Source: Comamonadaceae bacterium CG12_big_fil_rev_8_21_14_0_65_59_15
GTDB taxonomy: Bacteria > Pseudomonadota > Gammaproteobacteria > Burkholderiales > Burkholderiaceae_C
Assembly: GCA_002786915.1 (NCBI GenBank)
Contig: PCUV01000077.1
Span: 1 to 64,000, forward strand
DNA length: 64,000 bases
Direction of reading: 5' to 3'
The translations under genes and the position numbers were made by a program. The notes beneath the pieces were generated by a model, which saw only the letters and a list, made by a program, of their open reading frames with translations, made no database searches and was not told the DNA's origin. Shown here piece by piece: positions 42,574 to 51,557 of this stretch (its first letter is position 1; every line of letters starts with the position of its first letter).

Positions 42574-43812
42574 TTATAACGCCTCACGTAGCATCAAGTT
42601 GGCTAAACGTGCGCTTTTCCATACTGCCTCGGTGCTAGGCGCGTGCTGAAGCAACAAACGCTCCGCCAGCGGCCCCAGCGTCTGCTGGTCCGGGTTCACC
42701 AGCAACACCCAACGTGCACCTTCGGTAGCACGGTCTTCCTGTAGTTGCCCGACCCAGTCCAGCGCAGCCAGTGTTTCCAGTACTGGCTCCAACTGTAGTG
42801 AATCAACGCGCAAACCCGCATCCAGCCCTTCCAGGCTTGATCCTCGGGCAGGCGTGCCAGCCACCCGGTCGAGCGCGGCCAAGATTTCCAAAGCCAGCAT
42901 AAAGTGCCATCCATGCGCGTGCGGGCGCCGCCGCACACCGGCCAGCAGGCTCGGCAAATACGCCGCGATGACCGCGCCCAGCAGCACAATCACCCAGCCA
43001 ACGTAGATCCAGATCAGCAAAATGGGTACGGTGGCAAAGGCGCCGTACAGCACCGAATAGGTTGGCACTTTGCTCAGGTAGAGCACCAGCAACTGCTTGG
43101 CCAGTTCAAAGCCGATGGAGACAAACAGGCCGCCAGCCCAGGCGTGCGACCAGCGCACCCGGGTGTTGGGCACGTAGCGATACAGTGCCGCCATCCCCCA
43201 GGTTAGCAGCAAAAACTGCAGCGCATCTAGCAACCACTGCACACTGCCAGGCAAGGCACCCACCAGTCCCCTGGACGCCGACAACACGTAAGACGTGAGC
43301 GACAGGCTGGCCGCCAGCAGCAGCGGCCCGAGCGTGACCAGAGCCCAATACACCAGCACGCGCTGCCCCAGCGGCCGTGGCTGGCGCACCCGCCAGATGG
43401 CGTTGAGCGTACGGTCGATGGTCAAAATCAACGCCAGCGCGGTGACAAACAGCACCATCACCCCGACCCCACCCAGTCGGCTGGCCTTGCCTGCGAACTG
43501 CGTCAGATACCCCAGCACCTGGCGCGCAATGTTGTCGGGCACCAGGCTTTGCACCAGCCACTGCTGCAACACCCCCTGCAACTTGGCAAACATCGGAAAC
43601 GCGGTAAACACCGCCAACACCACGGTAAAGAGCGGCACCAGCGCGATGGTGGTGGTGAACGTGAGGCTGCTGGCGGTCAGACCCAGATGGTCTTCACGAA
43701 AGCGCTCGCGCAGCGTGTGCGCGGTGTTGCGCCAGGGGAAACGCCGCAATTCTTGAAAAAACGCTTCCAGCCAATGCGGCCAGTCGCCAGGGTGCGTGTT
43801 GGGGTCGGTCAT
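42574..43812 (-). CDS. YihY/BrkB-family inner membrane protein
   Basis: I chose ATG 43812, giving 412 residues; the open frame continues upstream to 44274 but that part is low complexity and lies over the facing DUF2069 gene. Six membrane segments are seen (TIALVPLFTVVLAVFTAFP, GVGVMVLFVTALALILTI, LLLTWGMAALYRYVPN, LIWIYVGWVIVLLGAVIAAY). The family used to be called BrkB or ribonuclease BN; the role is unsettled. The C-terminal 100 residues are soluble. Confidence 0.82.
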   Translation of the reverse strand: MTDPNTHPGDWPHWLEAFFQELRRFPWRNTAHTLRERFREDHLGLTASSLTFTTTIALVPLFTVVLAVFTAFPMFAKLQGVLQQWLVQSLVPDNIARQVLGYLTQFAGKASRLGGVGVMVLFVTALALILTIDRTLNAIWRVRQPRPLGQRVLVYWALVTLGPLLLAASLSLTSYVLSASRGLVGALPGSVQWLLDALQFLLLTWGMAALYRYVPNTRVRWSHAWAGGLFVSIGFELAKQLLVLYLSKVPTYSVLYGAFATVPILLIWIYVGWVIVLLGAVIAAYLPSLLAGVRRRPHAHGWHFMLALEILAALDRVAGTPARGSSLEGLDAGLRVDSLQLEPVLETLAALDWVGQLQEDRATEGARWVLLVNPDQQTLGPLAERLLLQHAPSTEAVWKSARLANLMLREAL

Positions 43813-43833
43813 GACCGCTATGATGCCACTCCC

Positions 43834-44262
43834 ATGAATACTGCCCGGCCAACCCCTGCCCTTGCACCGCGTGCGGCGGTTGCGGCCAGCCGCGCGCTGG
43901 CCGTGGCCAGCCTGTTGGGGCTGATCGCGCTGGGGCTGGCGTGGGAGCTTTGGCTGGCACCACTTCGACCCGGTGGATCGTGGCTGGCGCTGAAGGTGCT
44001 GCCGCTGTGCCTGCCGCTGGCGGGGCTGCTGAAAAACCGCATGTACACCTACCGCTGGGTCAGCTTGATGGTGTGGCTGTATTTTGCCGAAGGCGTGGTG
44101 CGCGCTTACAGCGACACACCCCCGTCGAATGTGCTGGCGCTGCTGCAAATTGTGTTGTGTCTGCTGCTGTTTGTCGCCTGCGCGCTGCACGTGCGGCTGC
44201 GCTTGCGTGGCCCCAGAATCCATCCGTATGAAAGCCCTGTCCATGAAACCCCTGCTGCCTGA
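43834..44262 (+). CDS. DUF2069 inner membrane protein, 142 aa
   Basis: The protein starts at ATG 43834, 21 bp from the divergent YihY start. It has three or four membrane helices (LAVASLLGLIALGLAWELW, LALKVLPLCLPLAGLL, VLALLQIVLCLLLFVACAL) and the core RMYTYRWVSLMVWLYFAEG, the signature of DUF2069. The function is unknown. It overlaps the start of the FAD oxidase gene. Confidence 0.78.
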   Translation: MNTARPTPALAPRAAVAASRALAVASLLGLIALGLAWELWLAPLRPGGSWLALKVLPLCLPLAGLLKNRMYTYRWVSLMVWLYFAEGVVRAYSDTPPSNVLALLQIVLCLLLFVACALHVRLRLRGPRIHPYESPVHETPAA

Positions 44263-45676
44263 GCTGCGTGCCATTGTCGGCGACGCTCATGTATTGACCA
44301 CGGGCGACCTGAGCGCCTGGACCAACGATTGGCGCAAGCGCGCACAAGGCAAGCCCTTGGCCGTTGTACAACCCGCTACCACGCAAGAAGTGGCGCGCAT
44401 TGTGAAAGCCTGCGCCGCTTACCGCACCATGCACCCGCACAGCGGCATCAGCATCGTGCCCCAAGGCGGCAACACCGGGTTGGTGGTGGGCTCCACGCCC
44501 GATGCATCGGGCCAGCAGATCGTGCTGAGCTTACAGCGCCTGAACGCGGTGCGCCAAATCGACCCGGCCAACCTGACGTTGACTGCCGAGGCAGGTTGCA
44601 TCTTGCAAACCCTGCAACAGCGTGCCCATGAAGCCGGGTATTTGTTCCCCTTGAGCCTGGCCGCCGAAGGCTCGTGCACGCTCGGTGGCAACCTGGGCAG
44701 CAACGCCGGTGGCACGCAGGTGGTGCGCTGGGGCAATGCGCGCGAGCTGTGCCTGGGCCTGGAAGTGGTCACCGCGCAGGGCGACATCTGGAATGGCTTG
44801 AGCGGCCTGCGCAAGGACAACACCGGCTACGACCTGCGCCACCTGTTCATTGGCTCGGAGGGCACGCTGGGCGTCATCACCGCAGCCACCATGAAGCTGA
44901 GTCCCCTGCCCGCCGCGCAACTGACCGCGTGGGCCACCGTGCCGTCACTACAGTCCGCAGTGCAACTGCTGGGCCTGGCGCACCACCATCTGGGTGCAGG
45001 CTTGACTGGCTTTGAAGTGATGGGACAGTTTGCCCTGAGCCTGGTACAACAGCACTTTAAAGCGCTGCGCGTGCCGTTGTGGCAAGACGCACCGTTTTGC
45101 GTGCTGCTGGAAAACTCTGACCACGAATCCGAGCCCCATGCACGCGCGCGCTTTGAAGCCCTGCTGGAAGCCGCGCTCAGCGACGGTTGCGTCAGTGACG
45201 CCGTGGTGGCTGAAAACCTGACGCAGGCCAAAACGCTGTGGCAAATCCGCGAAAGCATTCCGCTGGCGCAGGCCGAAGAAGGGCTGAACATCAAACACGA
45301 CATTTCGGTGCCGATTTCCAGCATTCCGGCGTTTGTGCAGGCCACCGACGCGCTGCTGGCGGCTGCCATTGCTGGCGTGCGGCTGGTGAATTTTGGCCAC
45401 CTGGGCGACGGCAACCTGCACTACAACGTGCAAGCGCCGCTGGGTGGGGATGCGGCTGCGTTCTTACATGCGCGCGAGCCTGAGGTGAACCGCATCGTGT
45501 TTGATTCAGTAGCCGCTTTTGGTGGCTCGATCTCTGCCGAACATGGCATTGGCAGCCTGAAGGTAGAGCACTTGGCGTACTACAAATCGCCCGTGGCGCT
45601 GGGGCTGATGCGTTCCATCAAGCAGGCACTGGACCCGCTCAATGTGATGAATCCGGGGCGGGTGCTTGCACCCTGA
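44243..45676 (+). CDS. FAD-binding oxidoreductase, GlcD/D-2-hydroxyacid dehydrogenase type
   Basis: The protein has 477 residues from ATG 44243 (44228 is an alternative). It carries an FAD_binding_4 domain (QGGNTGLVVGSTP, SLGGNLGSNAGGTQ) and a C-terminal FAD-oxidase domain with VNFGHLGDGNLHYNV and SAEHGIGSLKVEHL. Family members oxidise glycolate, D-lactate or D-2-hydroxyglutarate. No GlcE/GlcF partner is beside it, so it may act alone. A strong terminator follows. Confidence 0.82.
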   Translation: MKPLLPELRAIVGDAHVLTTGDLSAWTNDWRKRAQGKPLAVVQPATTQEVARIVKACAAYRTMHPHSGISIVPQGGNTGLVVGSTPDASGQQIVLSLQRLNAVRQIDPANLTLTAEAGCILQTLQQRAHEAGYLFPLSLAAEGSCTLGGNLGSNAGGTQVVRWGNARELCLGLEVVTAQGDIWNGLSGLRKDNTGYDLRHLFIGSEGTLGVITAATMKLSPLPAAQLTAWATVPSLQSAVQLLGLAHHHLGAGLTGFEVMGQFALSLVQQHFKALRVPLWQDAPFCVLLENSDHESEPHARARFEALLEAALSDGCVSDAVVAENLTQAKTLWQIRESIPLAQAEEGLNIKHDISVPISSIPAFVQATDALLAAAIAGVRLVNFGHLGDGNLHYNVQAPLGGDAAAFLHAREPEVNRIVFDSVAAFGGSISAEHGIGSLKVEHLAYYKSPVALGLMRSIKQALDPLNVMNPGRVLAP

Positions 45677-45707
45677 CCCCCGGTGCGCTTGCCTTGACAT
45701 GATGTAA

Positions 45708-45738
45708 AAACCCCAAGTAAATCAATCACTTGGGGTTT
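45708..45738. terminator. bidirectional intrinsic terminator
   Basis: AAACCCCAAGT (45708-45718) and ACTTGGGGTTT (45728-45738) make a perfect 11-bp stem with a 9-nt loop, flanked by A and T runs. It separates the convergent FAD oxidase and icd genes. Confidence 0.85.
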
Positions 45739-45788
45739 GTTCTTTGATGGTCTTTGGTGGTCTTTGGCGACCACTGTATGTAACTTAA

Positions 45789-47042
45789 CTACATATTGTC
45801 AATCATCACTTGACCGAAGCCAGAGCAACTGACTTGCGTCGCACCGTCCATCAGGCGAGCAAAATCGTAGGTGACTTTCTTGCTCTTGATCGAGCGTCCC
45901 ATCGAGTTGATGATGGCATCCGCTGCCTCAAACCAGCCCATGTAGCGCAGCATCATCTCGGCCGACAGGATTTCGGAACCCGGGTTCACGTAGTCCTTAC
46001 CAGCGTACTTGGGTGCCGTGCCGTGCGTGGCTTCAAAGCAGGCCACGGCGTCGGACAGGTTGGCACCGGCAGCAATACCGATACCACCCACCTGTGCAGC
46101 CAGCGCGTCAGAGATGAAGTCGCCGTTCAGGTTCATGGTGGCGATGACGCTGTATTCGGCCGGGCGCAGCAAGATTTGTTGCAAGAAGGCGTCGGCAATA
46201 CAGTCTTTGACCACAATGTCTTTGCCCGTCTTGGGGTTCTTGAATTTGCACCATGGGCCGCCGTCCATCTCAACGGCGCCAAATTCTTTCTTGGCCAGAC
46301 CATAGCCCCAATCACGGAACGCGCCTTCGGTGAATTTCATGATGTTGCCCTTGTGCACCAGCGTCACATTGGGCTTGTCATTGTTGATCGCGTACTGGAT
46401 GGCCTGGCGCACCAGACGCTCGGTACCTTCACGCGACACGGGTTTGATGCCAATGCCCGACGTGTTGGGGAAGCGGATCTTGGTGACACCCAGTTCTTCT
46501 TGCAGGAATTTGATGATTTTCTTGGCCTTGGGCGACTCGGCTTCAAATTCGATACCGCAATAAATGTCTTCGGTGTTTTCTCGAAAGATCACCATGTTGG
46601 TCTTTTCAGGCTCTTTGACCGGGCTGGGCACGCCTTCAAAGTACTGAATCGGGCGCAGGCAGACGTACAGATCAAGCTCTTGGCGCATGAACACGTTGAG
46701 CGAGCGAATGCCGCCACCAATGGGCGTTGTCAAGGGGCCTTTGATCGACACCACGTATTCTTTCAAGGCATCGATCGTTTCGGACGGAAACCAGACATCC
46801 GGCCCATACACTGTGGTGGCCTTTTCGCCAGCATAAACTTCCATCCAGTGAATTTTTTTCTTGCTGCCATAGGCCTTGGCCACGGCCGCATCCACCACCT
46901 TGATCATCACCGGTGTGATGTCAAAACCGGTTCCGTCACCGACGATGAACGGGATGATGGGCTCATCGGGAACATTCAGCGAATTGTCAGCGTTGACGGT
47001 GATTTTTTTGCCCTGAGCAGGCACTTTGATGTGTTGATACAT
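45789..47042 (-). CDS. icd: NADP-dependent isocitrate dehydrogenase
   Basis: The protein has 417 residues from ATG 47042. It turns isocitrate into 2-oxoglutarate in the TCA cycle. Landmarks are [14 protein letters not shown], the phosphorylated/substrate Ser in [13 protein letters not shown], the family signature [30 protein letters not shown] and a C-terminal DFARLM. The E. coli-type length and order fit. The longer frame to 47117 is not used because the M-Y-Q-H-I-K start is conserved. Confidence 0.95.
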   Translation of the reverse strand: MYQHIKVPAQGKKITVNADNSLNVPDEPIIPFIVGDGTGFDITPVMIKVVDAAVAKAYGSKKKIHWMEVYAGEKATTVYGPDVWFPSETIDALKEYVVSIKGPLTTPIGGGIRSLNVFMRQELDLYVCLRPIQYFEGVPSPVKEPEKTNMVIFRENTEDIYCGIEFEAESPKAKKIIKFLQEELGVTKIRFPNTSGIGIKPVSREGTERLVRQAIQYAINNDKPNVTLVHKGNIMKFTEGAFRDWGYGLAKKEFGAVEMDGGPWCKFKNPKTGKDIVVKDCIADAFLQQILLRPAEYSVIATMNLNGDFISDALAAQVGGIGIAAGANLSDAVACFEATHGTAPKYAGKDYVNPGSEILSAEMMLRYMGWFEAADAIINSMGRSIKSKKVTYDFARLMDGATQVSCSGFGQVMIDNM

Positions 47043-47251
47043 GCGATGAAGTCTCCGTTGGTTGGTCACAAATTGTGTTTCGAGCCGAACACCCGATAAC
47101 TGCTGAATCCGGTGCAATCGCTCAGCTTTTTGATTCTAGTGCGATAAATTACCAATTCCTGTCAACCGATTGCCCGTTGCGTCGTTACGGGTTGACCTTC
47201 CTCAAACAAAGAAGGTTTTTTGTCTTAACGTTACTTCAAGGAAACTTACAA

Positions 47252-47482
47252 ATGAACAAACTTCTCGCTGCTCTGGTTGCAGGTCTTTTCGCTTCTGGCG
47301 TTTTTGCTGCCACGCCCGCCCCCGCTGCTGCTCCCGCAGCCGCCAAGGTTGAAGCTGCTGCTCCGGCCAAGGCTGAAGCTGCTCCGGCTGCTGCCGCTGC
47401 TGAAAAAGCTGCTCCCGCCAAGAAGGCCAAAAAAGCCAAGAAGGCCAAAAAAGCTGCTGCCAAGGCTTCTGCTGCCCAGTAA
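47252..47482 (+). CDS. small exported Ala/Pro/Lys-rich protein, 76 aa
   Basis: A ribosome binding site CAAGGAAACTTACAA precedes the ATG. Residues 1-20 are a signal peptide (LLAALVAGLFASGVFAATP). The rest is low complexity, with Ala/Pro/Glu repeats and then KKAKKAKKAKKAAAKASAAQ, like a histone-H1 tail but exported. A clear terminator follows. Small proteins of this type are common in Burkholderiales and no function is known. Base composition is locally repetitive, so length may vary between strains. Confidence 0.7.
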   Translation: MNKLLAALVAGLFASGVFAATPAPAAAPAAAKVEAAAPAKAEAAPAAAAAEKAAPAKKAKKAKKAKKAAAKASAAQ

Positions 47483-47502
47483 TCAAGCCTCTGGCCTGAT
47501 TC

Positions 47503-47529
47503 AAAAACCCGCTTCGGCGGGTTTTTTTT
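47503..47529 (+). terminator. intrinsic terminator
   Basis: AAAAACCCGC, TTCG loop, GCGGGTTTTTTTT, 20 bp after the Ala/Lys-rich gene. Confidence 0.9.
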
Positions 47530-47554
47530 GGCCAAGTCCGTGGACAATCATGCC

Positions 47555-48007
47555 ATGAAACACATCGCTTCGCTCTTTTTTTACTGCCTTGCCTTTTGGT
47601 GCACACCTGGTTGGGCACAGAACGCGCCACAACTGAACCTGCCGCGCATCCAGATCACCGCGGGCATGTTCCTGATTGATACTCAGGTGGCGGCTACGCA
47701 AGACCAGCGCTCCACCGGCTTGATGCACCGCCAGCAGATGCCGGCCGGCGAGGGCATGCTGTTTGTCTTTGACGGCCCCAGCGAACAATGCTTCTGGATG
47801 AAGAACACGCTGATCCCGCTCACTGCAGCGTTTGTGGCTGACGACGGCACCATCGTCAACCTAGCCGACATGAAGCCGCTCACAACCGACTCGCATTGCT
47901 CGGCCAAGCCGGTGCGCTACGTGCTGGAAATGAACCAGGGCTGGTTCGAGAAAAAGGGCATTAAGGCCGGATTCAAGCTAGCCGGGCGGCCCTTTGTGAT
48001 CAGATAA
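47555..48007 (+). CDS. exported DUF192 protein, 150 aa
   Basis: The start at ATG 47555 gives a signal peptide (HIASLFFYCLAFWCTPGWAQ). The mature part carries the DUF192 core: TGLMHRQQMPAGEGMLFVFD, CFWMKNTLIPLTAAFVADDG, and KPVRYVLEMNQGWFEK. The family is widespread and small; the role is unknown, with weak hints of a sugar- or metal-binding barrel. It follows the terminator of the previous gene. A repeat copy and a terminator follow. Confidence 0.85.
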   Translation: MKHIASLFFYCLAFWCTPGWAQNAPQLNLPRIQITAGMFLIDTQVAATQDQRSTGLMHRQQMPAGEGMLFVFDGPSEQCFWMKNTLIPLTAAFVADDGTIVNLADMKPLTTDSHCSAKPVRYVLEMNQGWFEKKGIKAGFKLAGRPFVIR

Positions 48008-48033
48008 GGGAACAGATGATGCTCTTTTGTTAA

Positions 48034-48067
48034 TAGCTATTCACGCTTATTTGAAGAGGCTGGATGC
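48034..48067 (+). repeat. dispersed ~36-bp repeat, copy 5 (intergenic)
   Basis: TAGCTATTCACGCTTATTTG then AAGAGGCTGGATGC. It shares TAGCTATT and CGCTTAT with the others but is the most diverged. Confidence 0.6.
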
Positions 48068-48080
48068 AAAAAAACCATAA

Positions 48081-48106
48081 AAAAACCGCCCGAAGGCGGA
48101 TTTTTT
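48081..48106. terminator. intrinsic terminator between convergent genes
   Basis: AAAAACCGCC, CGAA loop, GGCGGATTTTTT. It sits between the ends of the DUF192 gene and sodB and can serve both strands. Confidence 0.85.
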
Positions 48107-48122
48107 ATGTCTTGCCTGACAT

Positions 48123-48704
48123 TCAGGCAAAGTTCTTTTCGGCAAACGACCAGTTCACCAGCTTATCTAGGAAGGTCTCCACGTACTTGGGCCGTGCATT
48201 GCGGTAGTCGATGTAATAGGCGTGCTCCCACACGTCCACCGTCAGCAGCGCTTTGTCAGCCGTGGTCAGGGGCGTGCCGGCCGCGCCCATGTTGACGATA
48301 TCGACGCTGCCATCGGCCTTTTTCACCAACCAGGTCCAGCCAGAACCGAAATTGCCCACTGCCGATTTGACAAACGCTTCCTTGAACGCCGCGTAGCTGC
48401 CCCACTTGGCGTTGATGGCCGCAGCCAGCGCGCCGGTGGGTTCACCGCCGCCGTTGGGTTTGAGGCAATTCCAGAAAAACGTGTGGTTCCAGATTTGTGC
48501 GGCGTTGTTATAGATGCCGCCACTGGCTTTCTTGACGATCGATTCCAGGTCCAGGGTCTCGAATTCGGTGCCCTTTTGCAGGTTGTTCAGGTTCACGACA
48601 TAGGCGTTGTGGTGCTTGCCGTGGTGGTACTCCAGCGTCTCTTTGGAGTAATGCGGTGCCAGCGCGTCAATGGCAAAAGGCAGTGCGGGCAAGGTGTGTT
48701 CCAT
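48123..48704 (-). CDS. sodB: iron superoxide dismutase
   Basis: The protein has 193 residues. It removes superoxide in the cytoplasm. Metal ligands are visible: His in [11 protein letters not shown], His in [10 protein letters not shown], and the Asp/His pair in [13 protein letters not shown]. The start at ATG 48704, with GAGAGGACACC upstream, gives the [10 protein letters not shown]-terminus typical of FeSOD. Gln in GGGE... versus metal choice is not proof, but the [10 protein letters not shown] form points to iron. It follows xseA by 46 bp on the same strand. Confidence 0.93.
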   Translation of the reverse strand: MEHTLPALPFAIDALAPHYSKETLEYHHGKHHNAYVVNLNNLQKGTEFETLDLESIVKKASGGIYNNAAQIWNHTFFWNCLKPNGGGEPTGALAAAINAKWGSYAAFKEAFVKSAVGNFGSGWTWLVKKADGSVDIVNMGAAGTPLTTADKALLTVDVWEHAYYIDYRNARPKYVETFLDKLVNWSFAEKNFA

Positions 48705-48750
48705 GGTGTCCTCTCGTTGGGTGGTTAAGTCGGGCAGATTGTAAAAAATT

Positions 48751-50094
48751 TCACTGCGGCTCGTGCAGCACGCGCAAATCAACCGTGCCGTCAACAAGGG
48801 TAGCGCGCACAGCCTGCCCGGCGCGCGTCTGTGCCACGCGGCCGATGGCGTGTCCCTGTGCGTCCGTGAGCCAAGCGTAGCCGCGCGCCAGCACCAGGCA
48901 TGGGTCCAGCAGACCCAGGCGCAGCGCGGCACGATCGAGCTGTTGCGTTGGCACCGCCAGTGCGCGCTGCGCTGCCGGTGGCAACTGGGTGCCCAAGCGC
49001 TGCAGGTGTTGCTGATGCCCCAGCAACAGCGCTCGCACCGCACTGTTCAGTCGAGGTGCCGCACCGCTCAAACGCAGTTGCTGCGCTGTCAGCCGTTGCG
49101 ACGGCCGCCCCAGGCGCGACGCAGCGGTATCCAGACGCTGCCCTTGTCGGTCCAGCGTGCGTTGCAGCGCATCGCGCAGGCGACGTTGCTGCACGTCCAG
49201 CGCGCCCAGCCACGTTTCACACGGCTGCGCTACCATTTCAGCGGCGGCCGTAGGTGTGGGAGCGCGCACGTCAGCCACAAAATCGGCGATAGTGAAGTCG
49301 GTCTCGTGGCCCACACCGCACACCAGCGGCACCGGGCTGCGTGCAATCGTCTGCGCCAGTTGTTCGTCGTTGAAAGCCCACAGGTCTTCCATCGCACCGC
49401 CGCCGCGCACCAGCAGAATCACGTCCACCGGTGGTGGCGCAGAACCGGTTTTATTCTTATAAGAAAAATCAGCCTTTAGCCCTTGATTTGAATGGGCTAA
49501 CAGATACATTTTTGAGAGCGCTTCGCACAACTCGGCGGGCGCGCCTGCACCCTGCACTGCTGCGGGCAGCAACACCACCGGCAGGTGTGGGGCGCGTCGG
49601 CGCAAGGTGGTGACTACATCGTGCAGCGCCGCCGCGCCCAGGGATGTGACCAGCCCGATGGCGTGCGGCATCAGCGGCAGGGTACGCTTGCGCCCGGCAT
49701 CAAACAAACCCTGCGCCTCCAGTTTGGCCTTAAGGCGCAAAAACTCTTCATACAGGCTGCCTTGCCCGGCGCGGCGCATGCCTTCCACGATCAGCTGCAG
49801 GTCGCCCCGCGCCTCGTACACACTCAAGCGCGCGCTTACTTCGACCAACTCGCCGTCGCGCGGCGCAAAGTTCAAGCCCGCCGCTGCGCGCTTGAACATG
49901 GCGCATCGCAACTGCCCGGCGCTGTCTTTCAGCGAGAAATAACAATGCCCACTGGCCGCGCGCGAAAAACCGCTGAGTTCACCACGCACACTGACCAGCG
50001 AAAAGCGCCCCGCCAGCGCGTCCGAAATGGCGCGGCACAGCGCACCTACGGCCCATACCCGGGTCGCTGGAGCGTCCAAAAGCGTCTCAGCCAT
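48751..50094 (-). CDS. xseA: exonuclease VII large subunit with in-frame repeat insert
   Basis: From ATG 50094 the protein has 447 residues. OB-fold start: [22 protein letters not shown]; catalytic-domain landmarks: [38 protein letters not shown] and [14 protein letters not shown]. The C-terminal helical region binds XseB. Residues about 194-220 ([20 protein letters not shown]) do not belong to the family and are a translated copy of the dispersed repeat. It lies at a surface-type loop before the RGGGxxEDL motif, so the fold may be kept. A longer frame to 50163 is open. Confidence 0.9.
   Translation of the reverse strand: MAETLLDAPATRVWAVGALCRAISDALAGRFSLVSVRGELSGFSRAASGHCYFSLKDSAGQLRCAMFKRAAAGLNFAPRDGELVEVSARLSVYEARGDLQLIVEGMRRAGQGSLYEEFLRLKAKLEAQGLFDAGRKRTLPLMPHAIGLVTSLGAAALHDVVTTLRRRAPHLPVVLLPAAVQGAGAPAELCEALSKMYLLAHSNQGLKADFSYKNKTGSAPPPVDVILLVRGGGAMEDLWAFNDEQLAQTIARSPVPLVCGVGHETDFTIADFVADVRAPTPTAAAEMVAQPCETWLGALDVQQRRLRDALQRTLDRQGQRLDTAASRLGRPSQRLTAQQLRLSGAAPRLNSAVRALLLGHQQHLQRLGTQLPPAAQRALAVPTQQLDRAALRLGLLDPCLVLARGYAWLTDAQGHAIGRVAQTRAGQAVRATLVDGTVDLRVLHEPQ
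49472..49506 (-). repeat. dispersed ~36-bp repeat, copy 6 (inside xseA)
   Basis: The minus strand reads TATCTGTTAGCCCATTCAAA then TCAAGGGCTAAAGGC, matching AAGGGCTAGAGGC of copies 3 and 4. It is translated in xseA. Confidence 0.65.
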
Positions 50095-50330
50095 GGCGAT
50101 TTCCAGCGTGAGCAAGGCCATCACGCACGTTGAACGGGCCTGGCGTGCTATCAAGTCTTCCACAATGCCACGGCATTGTCATGCTCCCAAAACAAAGAGC
50201 GAGATATCTCGTGATTTCGGTGTAACTCATTGATTTAAATAATCTTTTTATTGCCTAAATATTCAGCAACGCAATTAAACCCAGCAAATCCGGGCTCTGC
50301 AACCCTTTCTACGACCAGTTCTACACAAAG

Positions 50331-50339
50331 TTATCCACA
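50331..50339 (+). promoter_or_regulatory. single DnaA-box consensus TTATCCACA
   Basis: TTATCCACA lies in the AT-rich gap between xseA and exbB. Only one copy is seen, so it is not evidence for an origin. Confidence 0.4.
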
Positions 50340-50436
50340 GAAATTGTGATCTTTCAGGCATCCATTCGTGCCGTCGATCGTCCTGCGCGCTTCGGCCATA
50401 ATCGCGCAGCAACTTTCATCGCGCAAGGGGTCGTCT

Positions 50437-51063
50437 TTGTTTTCCATCATACAAGCTGCGGGCTGGCCCATCTGGCCCTTGATTGCCTGCTCAGTCCTCG
50501 CCCTGGCGCTGGTGATCGAGCGTTTTGTCACACTCAAGACCGCCAAAGTCGCCCCACCAAAACTGCTCGAAGAAGTCCTGACGGTCACGCGCACCAGCGT
50601 GCCGGGGCCTGAGGTCATCAAACAGCTTGAAGCCAATTCGGCGCTGGGCGAGGTACTGGCCAGCGGCATCCGGGCGCTCAACAACAACCCACACTGTAGC
50701 GACGACGACCTGCGCGCCAGCATGGAAGCCACCGGCAGGCTGGTGGCGCACCGACTCGAGCGCTACCTCAGCGCTCTGGCCACCATTGCGTCGGCCGCGC
50801 CGTTGATGGGTCTGTTTGGTACCGTGGTCGGGATGATCGAAATTTTTGGTTCGCAGTCGTCCAACGTCGCCACCGGTGGCAACCCGGCGCAACTGGCGCA
50901 TGGCATTTCGGTGGCGCTCTACAACACCGCATTCGGCCTGATCATCGCCATCCCGTCACTGATTTTCTGGCGCTACTTTCGGGCCCGCGTGGACCAATTT
51001 TTGCTGACTCTGGAACTCTCGGCCGGACACCTGGCACGCCATCTCAACAACCTGCGCCGCTAA
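50437..51063 (+). CDS. exbB: ExbB/TolQ-family proton channel protein
   Basis: I prefer TTG 50437, after AAGGGGTCGTCT, giving 208 residues that begin FSIIQAAGWPIWPLIACSVL, the form of this family in Burkholderiales; GTG 50368 is an alternative. There are three membrane helices, and the channel segment ASAAPLMGLFGTVVGMIEIF is well kept, followed by ISVALYNTAFGLIIAIPSL. It uses the proton gradient with ExbD to drive TonB-type outer membrane transport. exbD follows 11 bp later. Confidence 0.88.
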   Translation: MFSIIQAAGWPIWPLIACSVLALALVIERFVTLKTAKVAPPKLLEEVLTVTRTSVPGPEVIKQLEANSALGEVLASGIRALNNNPHCSDDDLRASMEATGRLVAHRLERYLSALATIASAAPLMGLFGTVVGMIEIFGSQSSNVATGGNPAQLAHGISVALYNTAFGLIIAIPSLIFWRYFRARVDQFLLTLELSAGHLARHLNNLRR

Positions 51064-51074
51064 AGGCCTGTCCG

Positions 51075-51503
51075 ATGAACTTTCGTCCGCGCCAAAAGGA
51101 AGAGCCCGAGATCAACCTGATCCCGTTCATCGACGTGCTGCTGGTGATCCTGATTTTTTTGATGCTTTCCACCACCTACAGCAAGTTCACCGAGCTGCAA
51201 CTGCGCTTGCCCACGGCCGATGTGCAGGCACAGCGTGACTACCCCAAAGAAGTGCTGGTGTCGGTAGACGCCGAAGGCGGCTACACCGTCAACCGCGAGC
51301 CGGTGGCCGGACGCAGCATGACAAATCTGGCCAGCGCCATTCAGGCGTCAGCCAAGCTTGGCAAGGATTCGGTGCTGATCATTTACGCGGATGCCGCCGC
51401 GCGCCACCAGTCGGTGATCACCGTGATGGAGGCTGCGCGCCAGGTCGGCCTGCAACAAATCACGTTTGCCACCCAATCCAGTGGCGGCGCTGCAAGCCAG
51501 TAG
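51075..51503 (+). CDS. exbD: ExbD/TolR-family protein
   Basis: The protein has 142 residues. It has one membrane helix with the conserved Asp: INLIPFIDVLLVILIFLML, preceded by a short basic N-terminus. The periplasmic part carries VSVDAEGGYTVN and IIYADAAARHQSVITVME, typical for ExbD. It partners the ExbB just upstream. lpxK follows 54 bp later. Confidence 0.9.
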   Translation: MNFRPRQKEEPEINLIPFIDVLLVILIFLMLSTTYSKFTELQLRLPTADVQAQRDYPKEVLVSVDAEGGYTVNREPVAGRSMTNLASAIQASAKLGKDSVLIIYADAAARHQSVITVMEAARQVGLQQITFATQSSGGAASQ

Positions 51504-51557
51504 GCCCATAGGACCCTGCCGCGCCCTGGCACCCGCTGGCCAGACCTTTGCCCCACC

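Noticed and set aside
43813-44274. N-terminal extension of the YihY protein
   Set aside because: The extra stretch is Gln/Arg/His-rich antisense of the DUF2069 gene.
50331-50339. DnaA box as sign of a replication origin
   Set aside because: It is a single box with no AT-rich unwinding region, no dnaA or dnaN gene nearby and no box cluster.
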